Shown piece by piece: positions 1 to 8,846 of a stretch of DNA of 64,000 nucleotides (position 1 is the stretch's first letter; the number at the start of each line of letters is the position of its first letter). The stretch comes from Chitinophagales bacterium. Its GTDB lineage: Bacteria > Bacteroidota > Bacteroidia > Chitinophagales > UBA2359. A program made the position numbers and the translations under genes. The notes under the pieces were generated by a model. It ran no database searches and was not told where the DNA came from. It saw only the letters and a list, made by a program, of their open reading frames with translations. The stretch is taken from the NCBI GenBank assembly GCA_041392475.1, contig JAWKLZ010000001.1:1-64000 (forward strand), read 5' to 3'.

Positions 1-1527
1 GTGCATCACCTCTTTTTTGTATTCTACTGTTTCTTTCGAGTTGAAAAGGGATTTGTATTTTGAAGTCAATGCCCCTGTATAGGATTCTAAACCTTGAAGG
101 CGAATAAAATCATTGCTATTCTTCACATCAAAAGGATGTTTTAACACATTGAAGCCCGCCCGACAACATCTAAAACTGTAATCCACATGGTCCAAACCGA
201 CTCCACTAAATCGCTGTGTATCAAAATACCCAACCTGTTGGATGATGGCTTTTGTTAGTGTATAAAATGCTCCTTGAATATTTTCGGCAAGGCAATTGGA
301 TTCCAAATGACCAAAGGAAATAGGACGCTGAAGATTGGCATGAGGCCGCCAGCGTTTGTCGTAATAAACCAGATGTTGGTAGCCCGTTCTTTCCATTGTT
401 TGCCAATACAGTATATCCCAACCAGACTGCCGAAAAACCACATCATCGTCGGATTTGAAGCAAACATCAAACTCAATGGTTGTAAGATACTTCAAAATCG
501 TATTGACTTGATTTTGAATTTGTATTCTTTCATTGTAAATGACGTGGATAGGATGTTTTGATTGTAATTCGACTAAATAGGCTTTAGTTCCATCCATTGA
601 GCCATCATCTGCTACGATGATTTTCCACGAAACCATAGGAGAGGAAGTTCGAGTTTTTAAAAAAGATTGAATACAGATTTTGAGGTAGTCCAAGCGATTG
701 AAGGTAGTGATTGCCAACACAAACTGCAATGGTCTGGAGTGAGTTGAGGCTTCTTTTGTCTTTGCAGTAGGGGTGTATTTTTCTGCGATTCCCTTCTCTT
801 GGTCTTGAAGGTATTGGATATATCTCAAAAGTGGAGTTTCGTTCATAGACAGAATTTCCGCCATTAAATTTTTGTTTTCCTCGTATTTGACCTGTTCCTT
901 TCCATCTAGTTGTGAGCGAGGATGGTCAATGTGGTACATGGGGAAATAGTAGGTTTTTGAAGTCAAAGTGTTGTAAATGACGTGAGAAACCGCATTGTCT
1001 TCACAGCCCCAACCTTCAAACCTTTCGTCCCATCCTCCAATTTTTTCAAAACCTTCACGAGTCAATATTACCAGCCCTCCTGCAAAGGTATCAAACAATG
1101 GTCGTTTGTCAATATTTTCGTACTTCAATGTATTGGCATCACTTATGCGTACATTGATGGCTTCTGTCATATTAGGAGTAATCGCTTCAAAATTTTCTGC
1201 CGATTTGAAGAAAGAAAGATAGTCCTCTTTCTCCAAAAAAATATCTGCATCTCCAAAGGCAAGCACCGATTTTTGGGTGTGTTTCTCCGCTAGATTGAAA
1301 GACCAACCTTTATTGAACAAGCCCGAATTGAAGATAAAAAGGTGTTTGACATTCAAATTTGCATCCAAATCTAATTTGGCTTCACTATCTTGCTCTACTA
1401 CTAGTATTTCTAAGTCGGGAAAATAATTTCTGAGTTTTTTTAGGACAAAAACCAAAGCTGCAATTCTTTCTATATTTGTAGCTCTAAAAGCTATGATATA
1501 GCTTATATTTGAGGTGATATCTTTCAT
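1..1527 (-). CDS. Two-domain glycosyltransferase (GT7C-like + GT2), 3' end beyond window
   Basis: The reverse frame is open without a stop for 509 codons from an ATG at 1527 to the window edge, so the C-terminus is missing. The N-terminal half (about residues 1-210) has the FGDADIF stretch followed by a GGWDERFEGWGCEDN motif typical of the galactosyltransferase C-terminal (Glyco_transf_7C) fold. The second half (about 285-509) is a GT2 GT-A domain: it opens with VLAITTFNR, continues with IVADDGSMDGT, and has a metal-binding SDDD in CFKSDDDVV. Such tandem GTs add two sugars in succession in capsule or O-antigen repeats. The substrate cannot be read from the sequence. It is divergent from the operon starting at 1755, with 227 bp between the two starts. 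Confidence 0.87.
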   Translation of the reverse strand, partial: MKDITSNISYIIAFRATNIERIAALVFVLKKLRNYFPDLEILVVEQDSEAKLDLDANLNVKHLFIFNSGLFNKGWSFNLAEKHTQKSVLAFGDADIFLEKEDYLSFFKSAENFEAITPNMTEAINVRISDANTLKYENIDKRPLFDTFAGGLVILTREGFEKIGGWDERFEGWGCEDNAVSHVIYNTLTSKTYYFPMYHIDHPRSQLDGKEQVKYEENKNLMAEILSMNETPLLRYIQYLQDQEKGIAEKYTPTAKTKEASTHSRPLQFVLAITTFNRLDYLKICIQSFLKTRTSSPMVSWKIIVADDGSMDGTKAYLVELQSKHPIHVIYNERIQIQNQVNTILKYLTTIEFDVCFKSDDDVVFRQSGWDILYWQTMERTGYQHLVYYDKRWRPHANLQRPISFGHLESNCLAENIQGAFYTLTKAIIQQVGYFDTQRFSGVGLDHVDYSFRCCRAGFNVLKHPFDVKNSNDFIRLQGLESYTGALTSKYKSLFNSKETVEYKKEVMH

Positions 1528-1593
1528 GTTTTATTTTAGTTTGCATGGAAGTCAAACATAGTTAATATTTTTTAATTAGATGGTTTTAGGTTA

Positions 1594-1673
1594 AAGACTT
1601 TTGAAGTTTTCTTTTGAGAGTATGCTGATTTTCATACACTTCATGTATTCAACAATATACTTCAAAAGTTTCA
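1594..1673. repeat. Dispersed ~80-bp element with terminal inverted repeats, copy A
   Basis: The ends carry inverted copies of ACTTTTGAAGT (1597-1607) and ACTTCAAAAGT (1659-1669). The whole stretch resembles 52362-52439, including the shared GAAGTTTTCTTTT and CTGATTTTCA blocks in the same order. It lies between two divergent genes. It is too short to code for anything, and it could be a miniature mobile element, a structured RNA element or a regulatory hairpin. Confidence 0.5.
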
Positions 1674-1754
1674 AGTCACAGATTTTGCCAAAAAAACTCA
1701 AGATAGTAAAGAATGCGGTTACATCAATTTATAGGCGGCAGAAGTAGCAAAAAA

Positions 1755-2555
1755 ATGGAAAAGAATGCACTGATTCCCAAACTCATTCACCAAACGTGGA
1801 AAGATATAAATATTCCTGAGCAGTACCTCCCTTTTCAAAAGAGTTGGCAAACCTATCTTCCTGATTGGGAGTATCGCCTATGGACAGACGATATGAATCG
1901 GGCATTTTTAGAAAAACATTACGATTGGTTTTTGCCCATTTATGATGGCTACCCAAAACCCATCATGCAGGTCGACTCGGTTCGGTATTTTTGGATGTAT
2001 CATTTTGGAGGACTATATGTTGATTTGGATTTTGAAGCATTGAAGTCTATTGAACCATTGATTTTGAATCAGAAAATAGTGATTGGTTTAGAACCGAATG
2101 ACCATTTAGAGAAGAATTTTTTACAAAAATATAGTTTCAAACACATTCTCTGCAATGCTTTTATGGCATCCGTTCCCAAAGCTCCTTTTTGGGAATATAT
2201 GATTTTGCAGTTAATCAAAAACCATAAAGCAGAAAACCCTTTGGTGGCTACGGGCCCCTTTTGTCTGACACAGGGCTATGATTTGTTTGAAGATAAAAAA
2301 TCCATCACACTCATTCCGCCTGAATTGCTTTATCCCATCAATGAAAATATTGGATATGACCATCTAAAAAACAAGTCCAATTCGGGCATATCTGTTTCCA
2401 ATGAGGCTTATGGCATTCATCATTGGTCGGGTACTTGGTGGCGAGATTTTGTAAAAAAACCTGGTCGAATAGATATTTTTGCAGGCAAACTGCGGGTAAA
2501 TTTTCCCAAGATTTTCAAAGTTTACGATCAACTATTAAACCGACCTATTCAATGA
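1755..2555 (+). CDS. GT32 family glycosyltransferase (Och1-like, DXD sugar-binding)
   Basis: A 266-residue protein that opens with IPKLIHQTWKD and carries FGGLYVDLDFEAL, the hallmark of the Gly_transf_sug DXD family, with D90 and D92 as the likely metal/nucleotide-sugar ligands. The family includes yeast Och1 mannosyltransferase and bacterial capsular transferases. The protein has no signal peptide, so it should work on the cytosolic face. An in-frame ATG at 1713 would add 14 residues; 1755 is preferred because the conserved domain starts within a few residues of it. Its stop overlaps the next start (ATGA), indicating translational coupling. The donor sugar is unknown. Confidence 0.85.
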   Translation: MEKNALIPKLIHQTWKDINIPEQYLPFQKSWQTYLPDWEYRLWTDDMNRAFLEKHYDWFLPIYDGYPKPIMQVDSVRYFWMYHFGGLYVDLDFEALKSIEPLILNQKIVIGLEPNDHLEKNFLQKYSFKHILCNAFMASVPKAPFWEYMILQLIKNHKAENPLVATGPFCLTQGYDLFEDKKSITLIPPELLYPINENIGYDHLKNKSNSGISVSNEAYGIHHWSGTWWRDFVKKPGRIDIFAGKLRVNFPKIFKVYDQLLNRPIQ

Positions 2556-3451
2556 CTTTTCGACAAAAAATAGGCTATTTTTTAAGGCTTGCTATTTCTG
2601 TTGTTTCACCCAAACAACGGTATTTGTTTTTAAGACATTATTCTATTCTTGCATTACCAAGTGATTTGATTCCAACAGCAGAAAACTGTTGGTATAGAGT
2701 TTTGAAAAAAGGCATAGTCAGAAAAGAGGCTTCTATCAACCTTGAAGAAGAATCTGAAAAATTATTAAAGCAATCAGAAGATGCTTTACCTTTGGTTTCC
2801 TGTCTTTTGGTCACCAAAAATCGGTTTCAATTGGCAAAAAAATCGGTCGAATGTTTCATGCGACAATCTTACCCAAATCGAGAGTTGATTGTCATTGACG
2901 ATGGAGAGGATAGGCAGTTAAAAGATTGGGTAGAAGGATTGAAAAACTCGAAAATTCGATTTTTTCATTTGCCCGATAAATCCAAAAAACTGGGTGTCTT
3001 ACGCAATTTATCCCGTGAAAAAGCCCGTGGTGAATTTGTGGCACAATGGGATGATGACGACCTTTCGCACTACAATCGCCTACTGTTTCAAATGACTTTG
3101 ATACAAAAAATGAATTTGGACGGTTGCACCTTGCAAAGAGAAGAGTTGTGGTTTCCTACAAAGCAAAGATTCGGTTATTCAGCACGAAGACTTTGGGAGG
3201 GTTCTATGATTTGCAATAACAAAAAATTGCCGCTTTACCATGAAACGAGGCGGGGAGAAGAATCTGATGCAGTGAATCAATTATCGCTGAACGGCAAGAT
3301 TGCACTGTTGGATTTCCCACAATTATATACCTATTGTTTTCATGGAAAAAATACCTTTGATGAGCCACATTTTGAGCAAATTTGGGAAGTGGCGAGTGTA
3401 AAATTTTCAGAAAAAGAATATGAAGAAAGAAAAAATAACATTTTTAAATAA
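2552..3451 (+). CDS. GT2 family glycosyltransferase
   Basis: A 299-residue protein. A GT-A domain starts near residue 82 (VSCLLVTKNRF), followed by ELIVIDDGED and a DDDD metal motif near 167 (QWDDDDLSHYNR). An N-terminal extension of about 80 residues is of unknown role. The ATG at 2552 overlaps the stop of the GT32 gene as ATGA; a longer reading from 2423 lies inside the GT32 gene and is unlikely. The 3' end overlaps the following gene by 32 bp. Acceptor and donor cannot be predicted. Confidence 0.85.
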   Translation: MTFRQKIGYFLRLAISVVSPKQRYLFLRHYSILALPSDLIPTAENCWYRVLKKGIVRKEASINLEEESEKLLKQSEDALPLVSCLLVTKNRFQLAKKSVECFMRQSYPNRELIVIDDGEDRQLKDWVEGLKNSKIRFFHLPDKSKKLGVLRNLSREKARGEFVAQWDDDDLSHYNRLLFQMTLIQKMNLDGCTLQREELWFPTKQRFGYSARRLWEGSMICNNKKLPLYHETRRGEESDAVNQLSLNGKIALLDFPQLYTYCFHGKNTFDEPHFEQIWEVASVKFSEKEYEERKNNIFK

Positions 3452-5162
3452 AATATGTTCAGTTTTACAACAAGCATTTGAGGGATTTAAAAAGGACTCC
3501 TTCTATTATTTTGTATTTTTTTATTTTTCACTTATTTCGCTTGTTTCAGAAAATTCTACTACTACATGGCAAGAAGCAATTGGGTTATTGGTTAGAGTTT
3601 GTACGATGGTAATTCTTTGCTGGGGATTGGTCAGTACCTTACGTTTCCTTATTCCAATTTTTAAATATCGAAAGGTTTTATTTCAAGTCGCAGTATGGGG
3701 TATTTTGATTGTTCATGTTTTTATCTGTACGGCAGATTTATTTCTATTGAACTATTATGAACAAAACATGAGTAAAGGTCTTGCTTTTGTATTATTTGAA
3801 ACAAACAAATCGGATATTTTTGAATTCCTCGAAATGCACAATAGAGAGAAATCCTGGGCAGTATATTTTTACTTAGCATTACCTGCTATAGCATATTGGA
3901 TATTTCAAGCTTCGTTTTTTGACAAAATCAGAGCGTCGATTGGTCATTTTTTTTTCGCAAGTTTAATTGCTATGACGGCACTGTTTATTATCTCTCCAAT
4001 AGAGGGATTCGTAAGTATGAGAGCCTTACAACCTACCTTGACGTTTCTACGAGCAATTCCCGAATATCAAAAGGAGCTTAAGGCCTATCAAGAAATAGCC
4101 GATAATGTTCGAGATTTTAATTTGGAACATAAAGTAAAATCTATTTCTCCCTCAAAAAAAAACCTCACCGTAATCATAATGGGAGAATCTACCTCTCGCA
4201 CACACATGAGCCTATATGGATATCCAAGACCGACATCGCCACTTCTTGAAAAAATGAGAGGTGATTTATACATTTTTGATGATGTCATGTCTCCTCATTC
4301 TCATACTGTTCCCACTCTTAAAAAAGTGTTGACCTATTTTAACAAAGACAATGAAGGCAATTGGTACGACTACCCTACTCTGTTTGATATATTCAAAGCA
4401 AGTAGCAGTAAAACTTATTGGATTTCTAATCAAGAAACTTTCGGTATCTGGGCACGTTTTGGGACTGTTTTAGGAAATCAAGCAGATGTTGCTATTTTCC
4501 ATGATAGAGTGGTTTCTTCAAGAGATTTTCGTAAAACCAATGCTTATCCCCCTGATGGAGTTTTACTGTCGTATTTGGAGAAAGTAATACAAAACGACAC
4601 CACATCTAATCAACTGATTATTCTACACCTAATGGGAACACATGGATGGTATGATGAGCGATACCCCGAAAATTTTTCAAGATTTAACCACAAAGTAGAC
4701 AGTAGTTTATTTGCAGACAGACCTTTTCTTGATTCAGCAAAAAAAAATATCGTTGATTCCTACGATAATGCTGTTTTATACAATGATTGGGTCGTCTCGG
4801 AAATGATAAAAATCATCAGTAAAAAGAAAGATTACGCAACCGCTGTGCTTTATCTTTCTGACCACGGCGAAGAAGTTTATGAATATCGAGATATGTTTGG
4901 ACACAATGAGATAAGTGGATCGATATATATGATTGAAATACCTTTTTTTATTTGGTTGTCAGATACCTACAAAGAAAAAAAACCTAAAAAAGTAAATCAT
5001 ATTTCAAACAGCATACATTGTCGGTATATGTCTGATGACCTAATCCACACTATTCTTGATTTATCCGATCTCAGACATGAAATGTGGGATTCTACCCGTA
5101 GTGTAATAAACCCTGCATTTGACTCTACTCGAAAAAGGATTTATGCTGGAAAAGAATATTGA
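3420..5162 (+). CDS. Phosphoethanolamine transferase-like membrane enzyme (EptA/CptA family)
   Basis: A 580-residue protein with about five N-terminal membrane helices (residues ~20-205) and a C-terminal sulfatase/alkaline-phosphatase-fold domain. It contains the family motif GESTSRTHMSLYGYPR with E256 as a probable zinc ligand. A Thr-containing SHTVPTLKK segment supplies the likely nucleophile T296, and SDHGEEV supplies zinc ligands D481 and H482. Family members transfer phosphoethanolamine from phosphatidylethanolamine to lipid A, LPS core or other glycans on the periplasmic side. Lying inside a GT operon, it more probably decorates the glycan made here than lipid A, but that is inference. 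The start overlaps the preceding GT gene by 32 bp. Confidence 0.85.
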   Translation: MKKEKITFLNKICSVLQQAFEGFKKDSFYYFVFFYFSLISLVSENSTTTWQEAIGLLVRVCTMVILCWGLVSTLRFLIPIFKYRKVLFQVAVWGILIVHVFICTADLFLLNYYEQNMSKGLAFVLFETNKSDIFEFLEMHNREKSWAVYFYLALPAIAYWIFQASFFDKIRASIGHFFFASLIAMTALFIISPIEGFVSMRALQPTLTFLRAIPEYQKELKAYQEIADNVRDFNLEHKVKSISPSKKNLTVIIMGESTSRTHMSLYGYPRPTSPLLEKMRGDLYIFDDVMSPHSHTVPTLKKVLTYFNKDNEGNWYDYPTLFDIFKASSSKTYWISNQETFGIWARFGTVLGNQADVAIFHDRVVSSRDFRKTNAYPPDGVLLSYLEKVIQNDTTSNQLIILHLMGTHGWYDERYPENFSRFNHKVDSSLFADRPFLDSAKKNIVDSYDNAVLYNDWVVSEMIKIISKKKDYATAVLYLSDHGEEVYEYRDMFGHNEISGSIYMIEIPFFIWLSDTYKEKKPKKVNHISNSIHCRYMSDDLIHTILDLSDLRHEMWDSTRSVINPAFDSTRKRIYAGKEY

Positions 5163-5171
5163 TTGAATAAA

Positions 5172-5247
5172 GAATCGTATTTTGAGCAAATTTGAGAAGC
5201 AGAAAACTTGTGGTTTTTGTAAAAAGAGAATGTTCAGTTCTTAAAAA
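5172..5247 (+). pseudogene. Decayed 3' remnant of a GT2 gene
   Basis: Read from 5172, the frame gives ESYFEQI, a stop, then EAENLWFL. This aligns with the C-terminal EPHFEQIWEVASVKF of the GT2 gene ending at 3451, with the Trp codon now TGA. The nucleotide match is strongest over TATTTTGAGCAAATTTG. It looks like the tail of a duplicated GT2 copy that has lost its body and acquired stops. Confidence 0.45.
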
Positions 5248-6087
5248 ATGAAATCAATGCCTAAAAAAATTGTACTGGCGATTCCAACGGTTTTAGGAAG
5301 ACCTGAAAATGAACTGTTGAAAACATTGGAGTCTATTTTTAGCTGTATGGATGAAGACTACAGACGTGTGTGTTGTGTTTTTGTATTGGATGCAGAGTTG
5401 AAAATTTCGCCTTATATTGAAGAAGTAAAAGTGCGTTTTGCAGATGAAATTGCTCAAAATGTTTTGATTATAGAGAAGACAAACCCTAATGATTATCCAC
5501 ATTTACCAGAAGATGTTGGAGATGGATATAACCGATGGATGGTCAAACAGAATATTGATTTTAGTATTTTATTAGAAAGGGCAATGTCATTGGGAGAATA
5601 CGTGGTGCAATTGGATGATGATATTCGGACTACTGATAATTTTGTAAAATACATTTTGAACGACATCAGCTATCTGAGTTACTTCAATTGGATTGCGATT
5701 CGAGTTTGCCCCTTGGGAACAATAGGAGCTGTCTTCAAAAGCAATGATTTACCTCCAATTATCAACTTGCTACGAGAAAAATATACTGTCATGCCTGTTG
5801 ATTTGCTACAAGAAAAATATATAGAAATGAAATGTCAAAAAGAAGGACGTTTCTTTTTTCGGATACCACGTTCTTTATTTCAGCATGTAGGTTTGGTCAG
5901 CACTTCTGCAGCAGAAAGCAAAAAGTATTACCAAATTGCTCCTGCTAATTTTGAAGCTTTCTATATTCACGACTTGGGAGTAGGGCGATTGGGATGCTTG
6001 TTTCGACCAATGACCCATCTTTTGTACCGTCTGAAAAAAATGATACATAGTTTTGAAAAATCCATAAATTCGAGCTTATCAGCATGA
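5248..6087 (+). CDS. GT54 (MGAT4)-like glycosyltransferase
   Basis: A 279-residue soluble protein. It matches the layout of animal N-acetylglucosaminyltransferase IV (MGAT4, CAZy GT54): an opening IAIPTV-like strand (VLAIPTVLGRPEN), a WMVKQNIDFSILLERA helix corresponding to WRTKQNLDYCFLMMYA, and a metal-binding QLDDDI at 121-126. Further on it has PLGTIGAVFKSNDLPPII, and SLFQHVGL at 209-216 corresponding to PSLFQHVGLHSSL. The alignment is from memory of the animal proteins, so the fold assignment is firmer than the reaction. MGAT4 adds beta-1,4-GlcNAc to mannose. It lies 85 bp after the phosphoethanolamine-transferase gene and overlaps the next start as ATGA. Confidence 0.75.
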   Translation: MKSMPKKIVLAIPTVLGRPENELLKTLESIFSCMDEDYRRVCCVFVLDAELKISPYIEEVKVRFADEIAQNVLIIEKTNPNDYPHLPEDVGDGYNRWMVKQNIDFSILLERAMSLGEYVVQLDDDIRTTDNFVKYILNDISYLSYFNWIAIRVCPLGTIGAVFKSNDLPPIINLLREKYTVMPVDLLQEKYIEMKCQKEGRFFFRIPRSLFQHVGLVSTSAAESKKYYQIAPANFEAFYIHDLGVGRLGCLFRPMTHLLYRLKKMIHSFEKSINSSLSA

Positions 6088-6977
6088 CCGAACTGTTTGA
6101 CATCGTTTATCCAAATCAACCACTGGAAAAAACCTATGAAGTGGGCTTGGTGATTACTACCTATAATCGTCCCTTCTATTTGCATCGAACATTGGCGAGT
6201 TTGCGAAAAAGCGATTTGAGTAGTACAGTTGTCATGATGATTGATGATAACAGTACGAACTATCTCACCAATCAACTTTTGGAAAGCTTAACCTTGGCAA
6301 AAACGCCTGTTATCAAAGCGTTTAGAAAGGAAAAAGAAGGCTGTCGAATGTATGAAAACCTACAATTTGGTTGGGATTTTCTTTCCGAAAACTTCCATTG
6401 CAAATATTTGACAAATTTAGACCCCGATGTACTGGTGCAGCCTCATTGGATAAGTGCATTGAAGGAACTGCATGAGTTGGGTCAATCCAAGAATGAAGAA
6501 ATATTGGTGACGGGTTTCAATGCGTATCAACACCCAATTATTGAAGAAAAGGAAACTTACTACATCAAAAAATCCTTGGGCGGAATCAACTTTTTCTTCA
6601 ATCAAAATTTGTATCAGAAAATTATTAGAGCAAAATTGATAAATTTAAGTTTCGATTTTAGGGTAGGGGATGCGATGGAAGAAAACAATTACCCAATTTT
6701 ATGCACCAAACCTTCTGTTGTTCAACACATTGGTCGAGCGGGTCTTTGGTCGGGAATGAAAGTAGGTACGTTTGATTATGCAATTGATTTTGGAGATGTT
6801 TCTCCACTCTGGATGAAAGTGCGTCTGTTCTATTTTGAGCATTCCAAACGAGAGGGGAAATTGCTGTATAAAAGGTTAACGGTTGTAAAGCAGTTCTTTC
6901 AAAAAATGTTCTATCGCCTTTTTTTTAATAGACTTTATACCGCAAATAGGAATCAAGATAATGGACAACAACACTAA
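6084..6977 (+). CDS. GT2 family glycosyltransferase
   Basis: A 297-residue GT-A protein. It has VGLVITTYNRPFYLHRTLASL near residue 20, a VVMMIDDNST block, and a metal motif in NLDPDVLV near residue 112. The C-terminal 60 residues are rich in basic and aromatic residues and may touch the membrane. The start overlaps the GT54-like stop, and the end overlaps the next gene by 17 bp, so it is part of the same operon. Specificity is unknown. Confidence 0.84.
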   Translation: MTELFDIVYPNQPLEKTYEVGLVITTYNRPFYLHRTLASLRKSDLSSTVVMMIDDNSTNYLTNQLLESLTLAKTPVIKAFRKEKEGCRMYENLQFGWDFLSENFHCKYLTNLDPDVLVQPHWISALKELHELGQSKNEEILVTGFNAYQHPIIEEKETYYIKKSLGGINFFFNQNLYQKIIRAKLINLSFDFRVGDAMEENNYPILCTKPSVVQHIGRAGLWSGMKVGTFDYAIDFGDVSPLWMKVRLFYFEHSKREGKLLYKRLTVVKQFFQKMFYRLFFNRLYTANRNQDNGQQH

Positions 6978-7986
6978 AAATCCATTGGTATCTATTCTGA
7001 TGTGTACCTACAATGATGAAGACTATATTGGCGAAGCCATAGAGAGCATATTGAAGCAATCGTATAAAAACATCGAATTTATCATCGTCAATGATGGCTC
7101 AACTGATGACACAAAAACGATTATCCATAACTTTGCCTCCTCAAAAATTCGATATATTGAAAATATAAAAAATCAAGGACAAGAATTTTCCAAAAATCTG
7201 GGTATCTCTAAAGCAAAAGGCAAATACATTGCCTATATGGATGGGGACGATATCAGTGAACTTGAACGTATTGCCACTCAAGTTGAATTTATGGAAAAAA
7301 ATATGGACATCGGTCTTTGCAGTACAAGGCTTGCTTTTTTTGGGCAAAGGAATGGAGAATTGTTAACCGTAGAGACGGATGAAAATATTCGTTTGCAAGC
7401 CCTTTTTTCTACTCCAATGCCACATCCTACTTGGATGATAAGAAGAGATATTTTGACAAAGCACAGTATTGAGTATGAGCAAGGTTTCTTAGCTGCGGAA
7501 GACTACTGTTTTATTTTAAAACTATTAGAAAAAACAAAAGCATACTGTATTCAAAAAGCACTGTACAGATATCGCTGGCATGGAAAGAATATTTCTATTG
7601 AGAAAAAAGATTTGCAAAAAGAAAATACACTTAAAATAAGCCAGATTGCTTTCAGAAAGCTTCTAAACGTTCATCTTCCAAGAGATGAACACTCTTTTAT
7701 ACACTCAAAACTTAACGCATATAAATTAACAATTGAAGAAATAGACAAAATACATTTCATTTTGTATGAAAAGCTAAAAAGCTCAGATTCTGAATTGGTT
7801 AAGCCTTTCAAAAAGTTTTACTCGGAAAAACTAATGTGGTCTTATAATTTTGAATCGCCCAAAGGGTTTATTACTTTGTTTTCTTTTTTTAGGACTAAGC
7901 CTTGGCAAAATCTTCCATTTAAAGTTTATTATCAAAAATATTTGCTCATTATTGCAAAGTGTATTTATCGAAATTTTGTCAAATGA
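6961..7986 (+). CDS. GT2 family glycosyltransferase (paralogue of 9007-10044)
   Basis: A 341-residue protein with a classic GT2 start (VSILMCTYNDEDYIGEAIESIL), IIVNDGSTDDT, and YMDGDDISE as the DXD metal site. Residues ~40-110 are nearly identical to those of the protein at 9007-10044 (for example IIHNFASSKIRY against IIHNFASPKIRY). The two proteins share length and C-terminal layout, so they arose by duplication. The stop overlaps the following ATG as ATGA. Confidence 0.87.
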   Translation: MDNNTKNPLVSILMCTYNDEDYIGEAIESILKQSYKNIEFIIVNDGSTDDTKTIIHNFASSKIRYIENIKNQGQEFSKNLGISKAKGKYIAYMDGDDISELERIATQVEFMEKNMDIGLCSTRLAFFGQRNGELLTVETDENIRLQALFSTPMPHPTWMIRRDILTKHSIEYEQGFLAAEDYCFILKLLEKTKAYCIQKALYRYRWHGKNISIEKKDLQKENTLKISQIAFRKLLNVHLPRDEHSFIHSKLNAYKLTIEEIDKIHFILYEKLKSSDSELVKPFKKFYSEKLMWSYNFESPKGFITLFSFFRTKPWQNLPFKVYYQKYLLIIAKCIYRNFVK

Positions 7987-8804
7987 ACCAACCAAAAGAT
8001 AAAATACTAATCCTCACCCCTGTCAAAGATGCTACAAAACACCTGTCTCTTTATTTTCAATTATTGGAAAACCTAAGTTATCCAAAAGAATTAATCAGTC
8101 TCGGTTTCTTAGAAGGGGATAGCCGAGATGATACTTTTGGTTTTATTGAAGGGAAACTTTTGGAGTTGAATACCACTTTTCGTAGAGCGAATATTTGGAA
8201 AAGAGATTATTCCTTTGTGATTCCCGATGGGCTTTTTCGCTGGTCTTCTTCCATTCAAATCGAACGTCGTTCTATTTTGGCAAAAAGCAGAAACTATTTA
8301 CTGTCGAGAGCTTTGGAAGACGAAGACTGGGTGCTTTGGTTAGATGTCGATTTGATTGAATACCCAAAAGATGTAATCGAACAGTTATTGGCAGTAAAAA
8401 AAGAAATTGTCCACCCAAATACGGTCAAAGAATACGGCGGAAAAAGCTATGATATGAATGCTTGGAGCGATAAAGGTAAGTACTTTTTGTCCGATTTGAA
8501 AGAAAAGGGAAAACTGGTGAAAATACATGGGGTAGGCGGAACGATGTTGCTGGTGAAAGCAGACATTCACCGAGAAGGTTTGGTTTTTCCGACCTTTTTG
8601 TTTGGACATCGAAGCCCACTGATTCGAGCCAGCAATCATTTTTTTATGAAAAGGGATTTGTTGAAAAAATTTGGATTAGGAGGTATTCTAAACAGACAGT
8701 TTCAAGGTGAAATAGAAACCGAAGGATTGGGCATTATGGCTTATGAAATGGGCTATGAATGTTGGGGCATGCCACATTTAGAAATATTGCACGCCAATGA
8801 ATAA
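7983..8804 (+). CDS. GT62 (Anp1/Mnn9/Van1)-like glycosyltransferase
   Basis: A 273-residue protein following the Anp1 family pattern of fungal mannan polymerase subunits. It opens ILILTPVKDATKHL, then has YPKELISLGFLEGDS, an LAKSRNYLLSRAL helix and a DXD in VLWLDVDLIEYP (D121, D123). GVGGTMLLVKADIHREG lies near 183-199, and ETEGLGIMAYEMGYECWG is followed by a terminal HANE. Fungal members are alpha-mannosyltransferases anchored in the Golgi; this one lacks the N-terminal anchor. The ATG at 7983 overlaps the previous stop; an upstream reading from 7959 is less likely. Mannosyl transfer is an inference from the family. Confidence 0.78.
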   Translation: MNQPKDKILILTPVKDATKHLSLYFQLLENLSYPKELISLGFLEGDSRDDTFGFIEGKLLELNTTFRRANIWKRDYSFVIPDGLFRWSSSIQIERRSILAKSRNYLLSRALEDEDWVLWLDVDLIEYPKDVIEQLLAVKKEIVHPNTVKEYGGKSYDMNAWSDKGKYFLSDLKEKGKLVKIHGVGGTMLLVKADIHREGLVFPTFLFGHRSPLIRASNHFFMKRDLLKKFGLGGILNRQFQGEIETEGLGIMAYEMGYECWGMPHLEILHANE

Positions 8805-8846
8805 GACTTGAGCAGGAAGAGAGAAGCAAGACTTAAGATTGCGTAC

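Noticed and set aside
221..1293. Several short ORFs on both strands
   Set aside because: All lie inside the continuous minus-strand glycosyltransferase frame and have no domain or start context of their own.
2423..2551. Upstream extension of the GT2 gene
   Set aside because: It lies inside the GT32 gene in another frame; the ATGA overlap at 2552 gives a better start.
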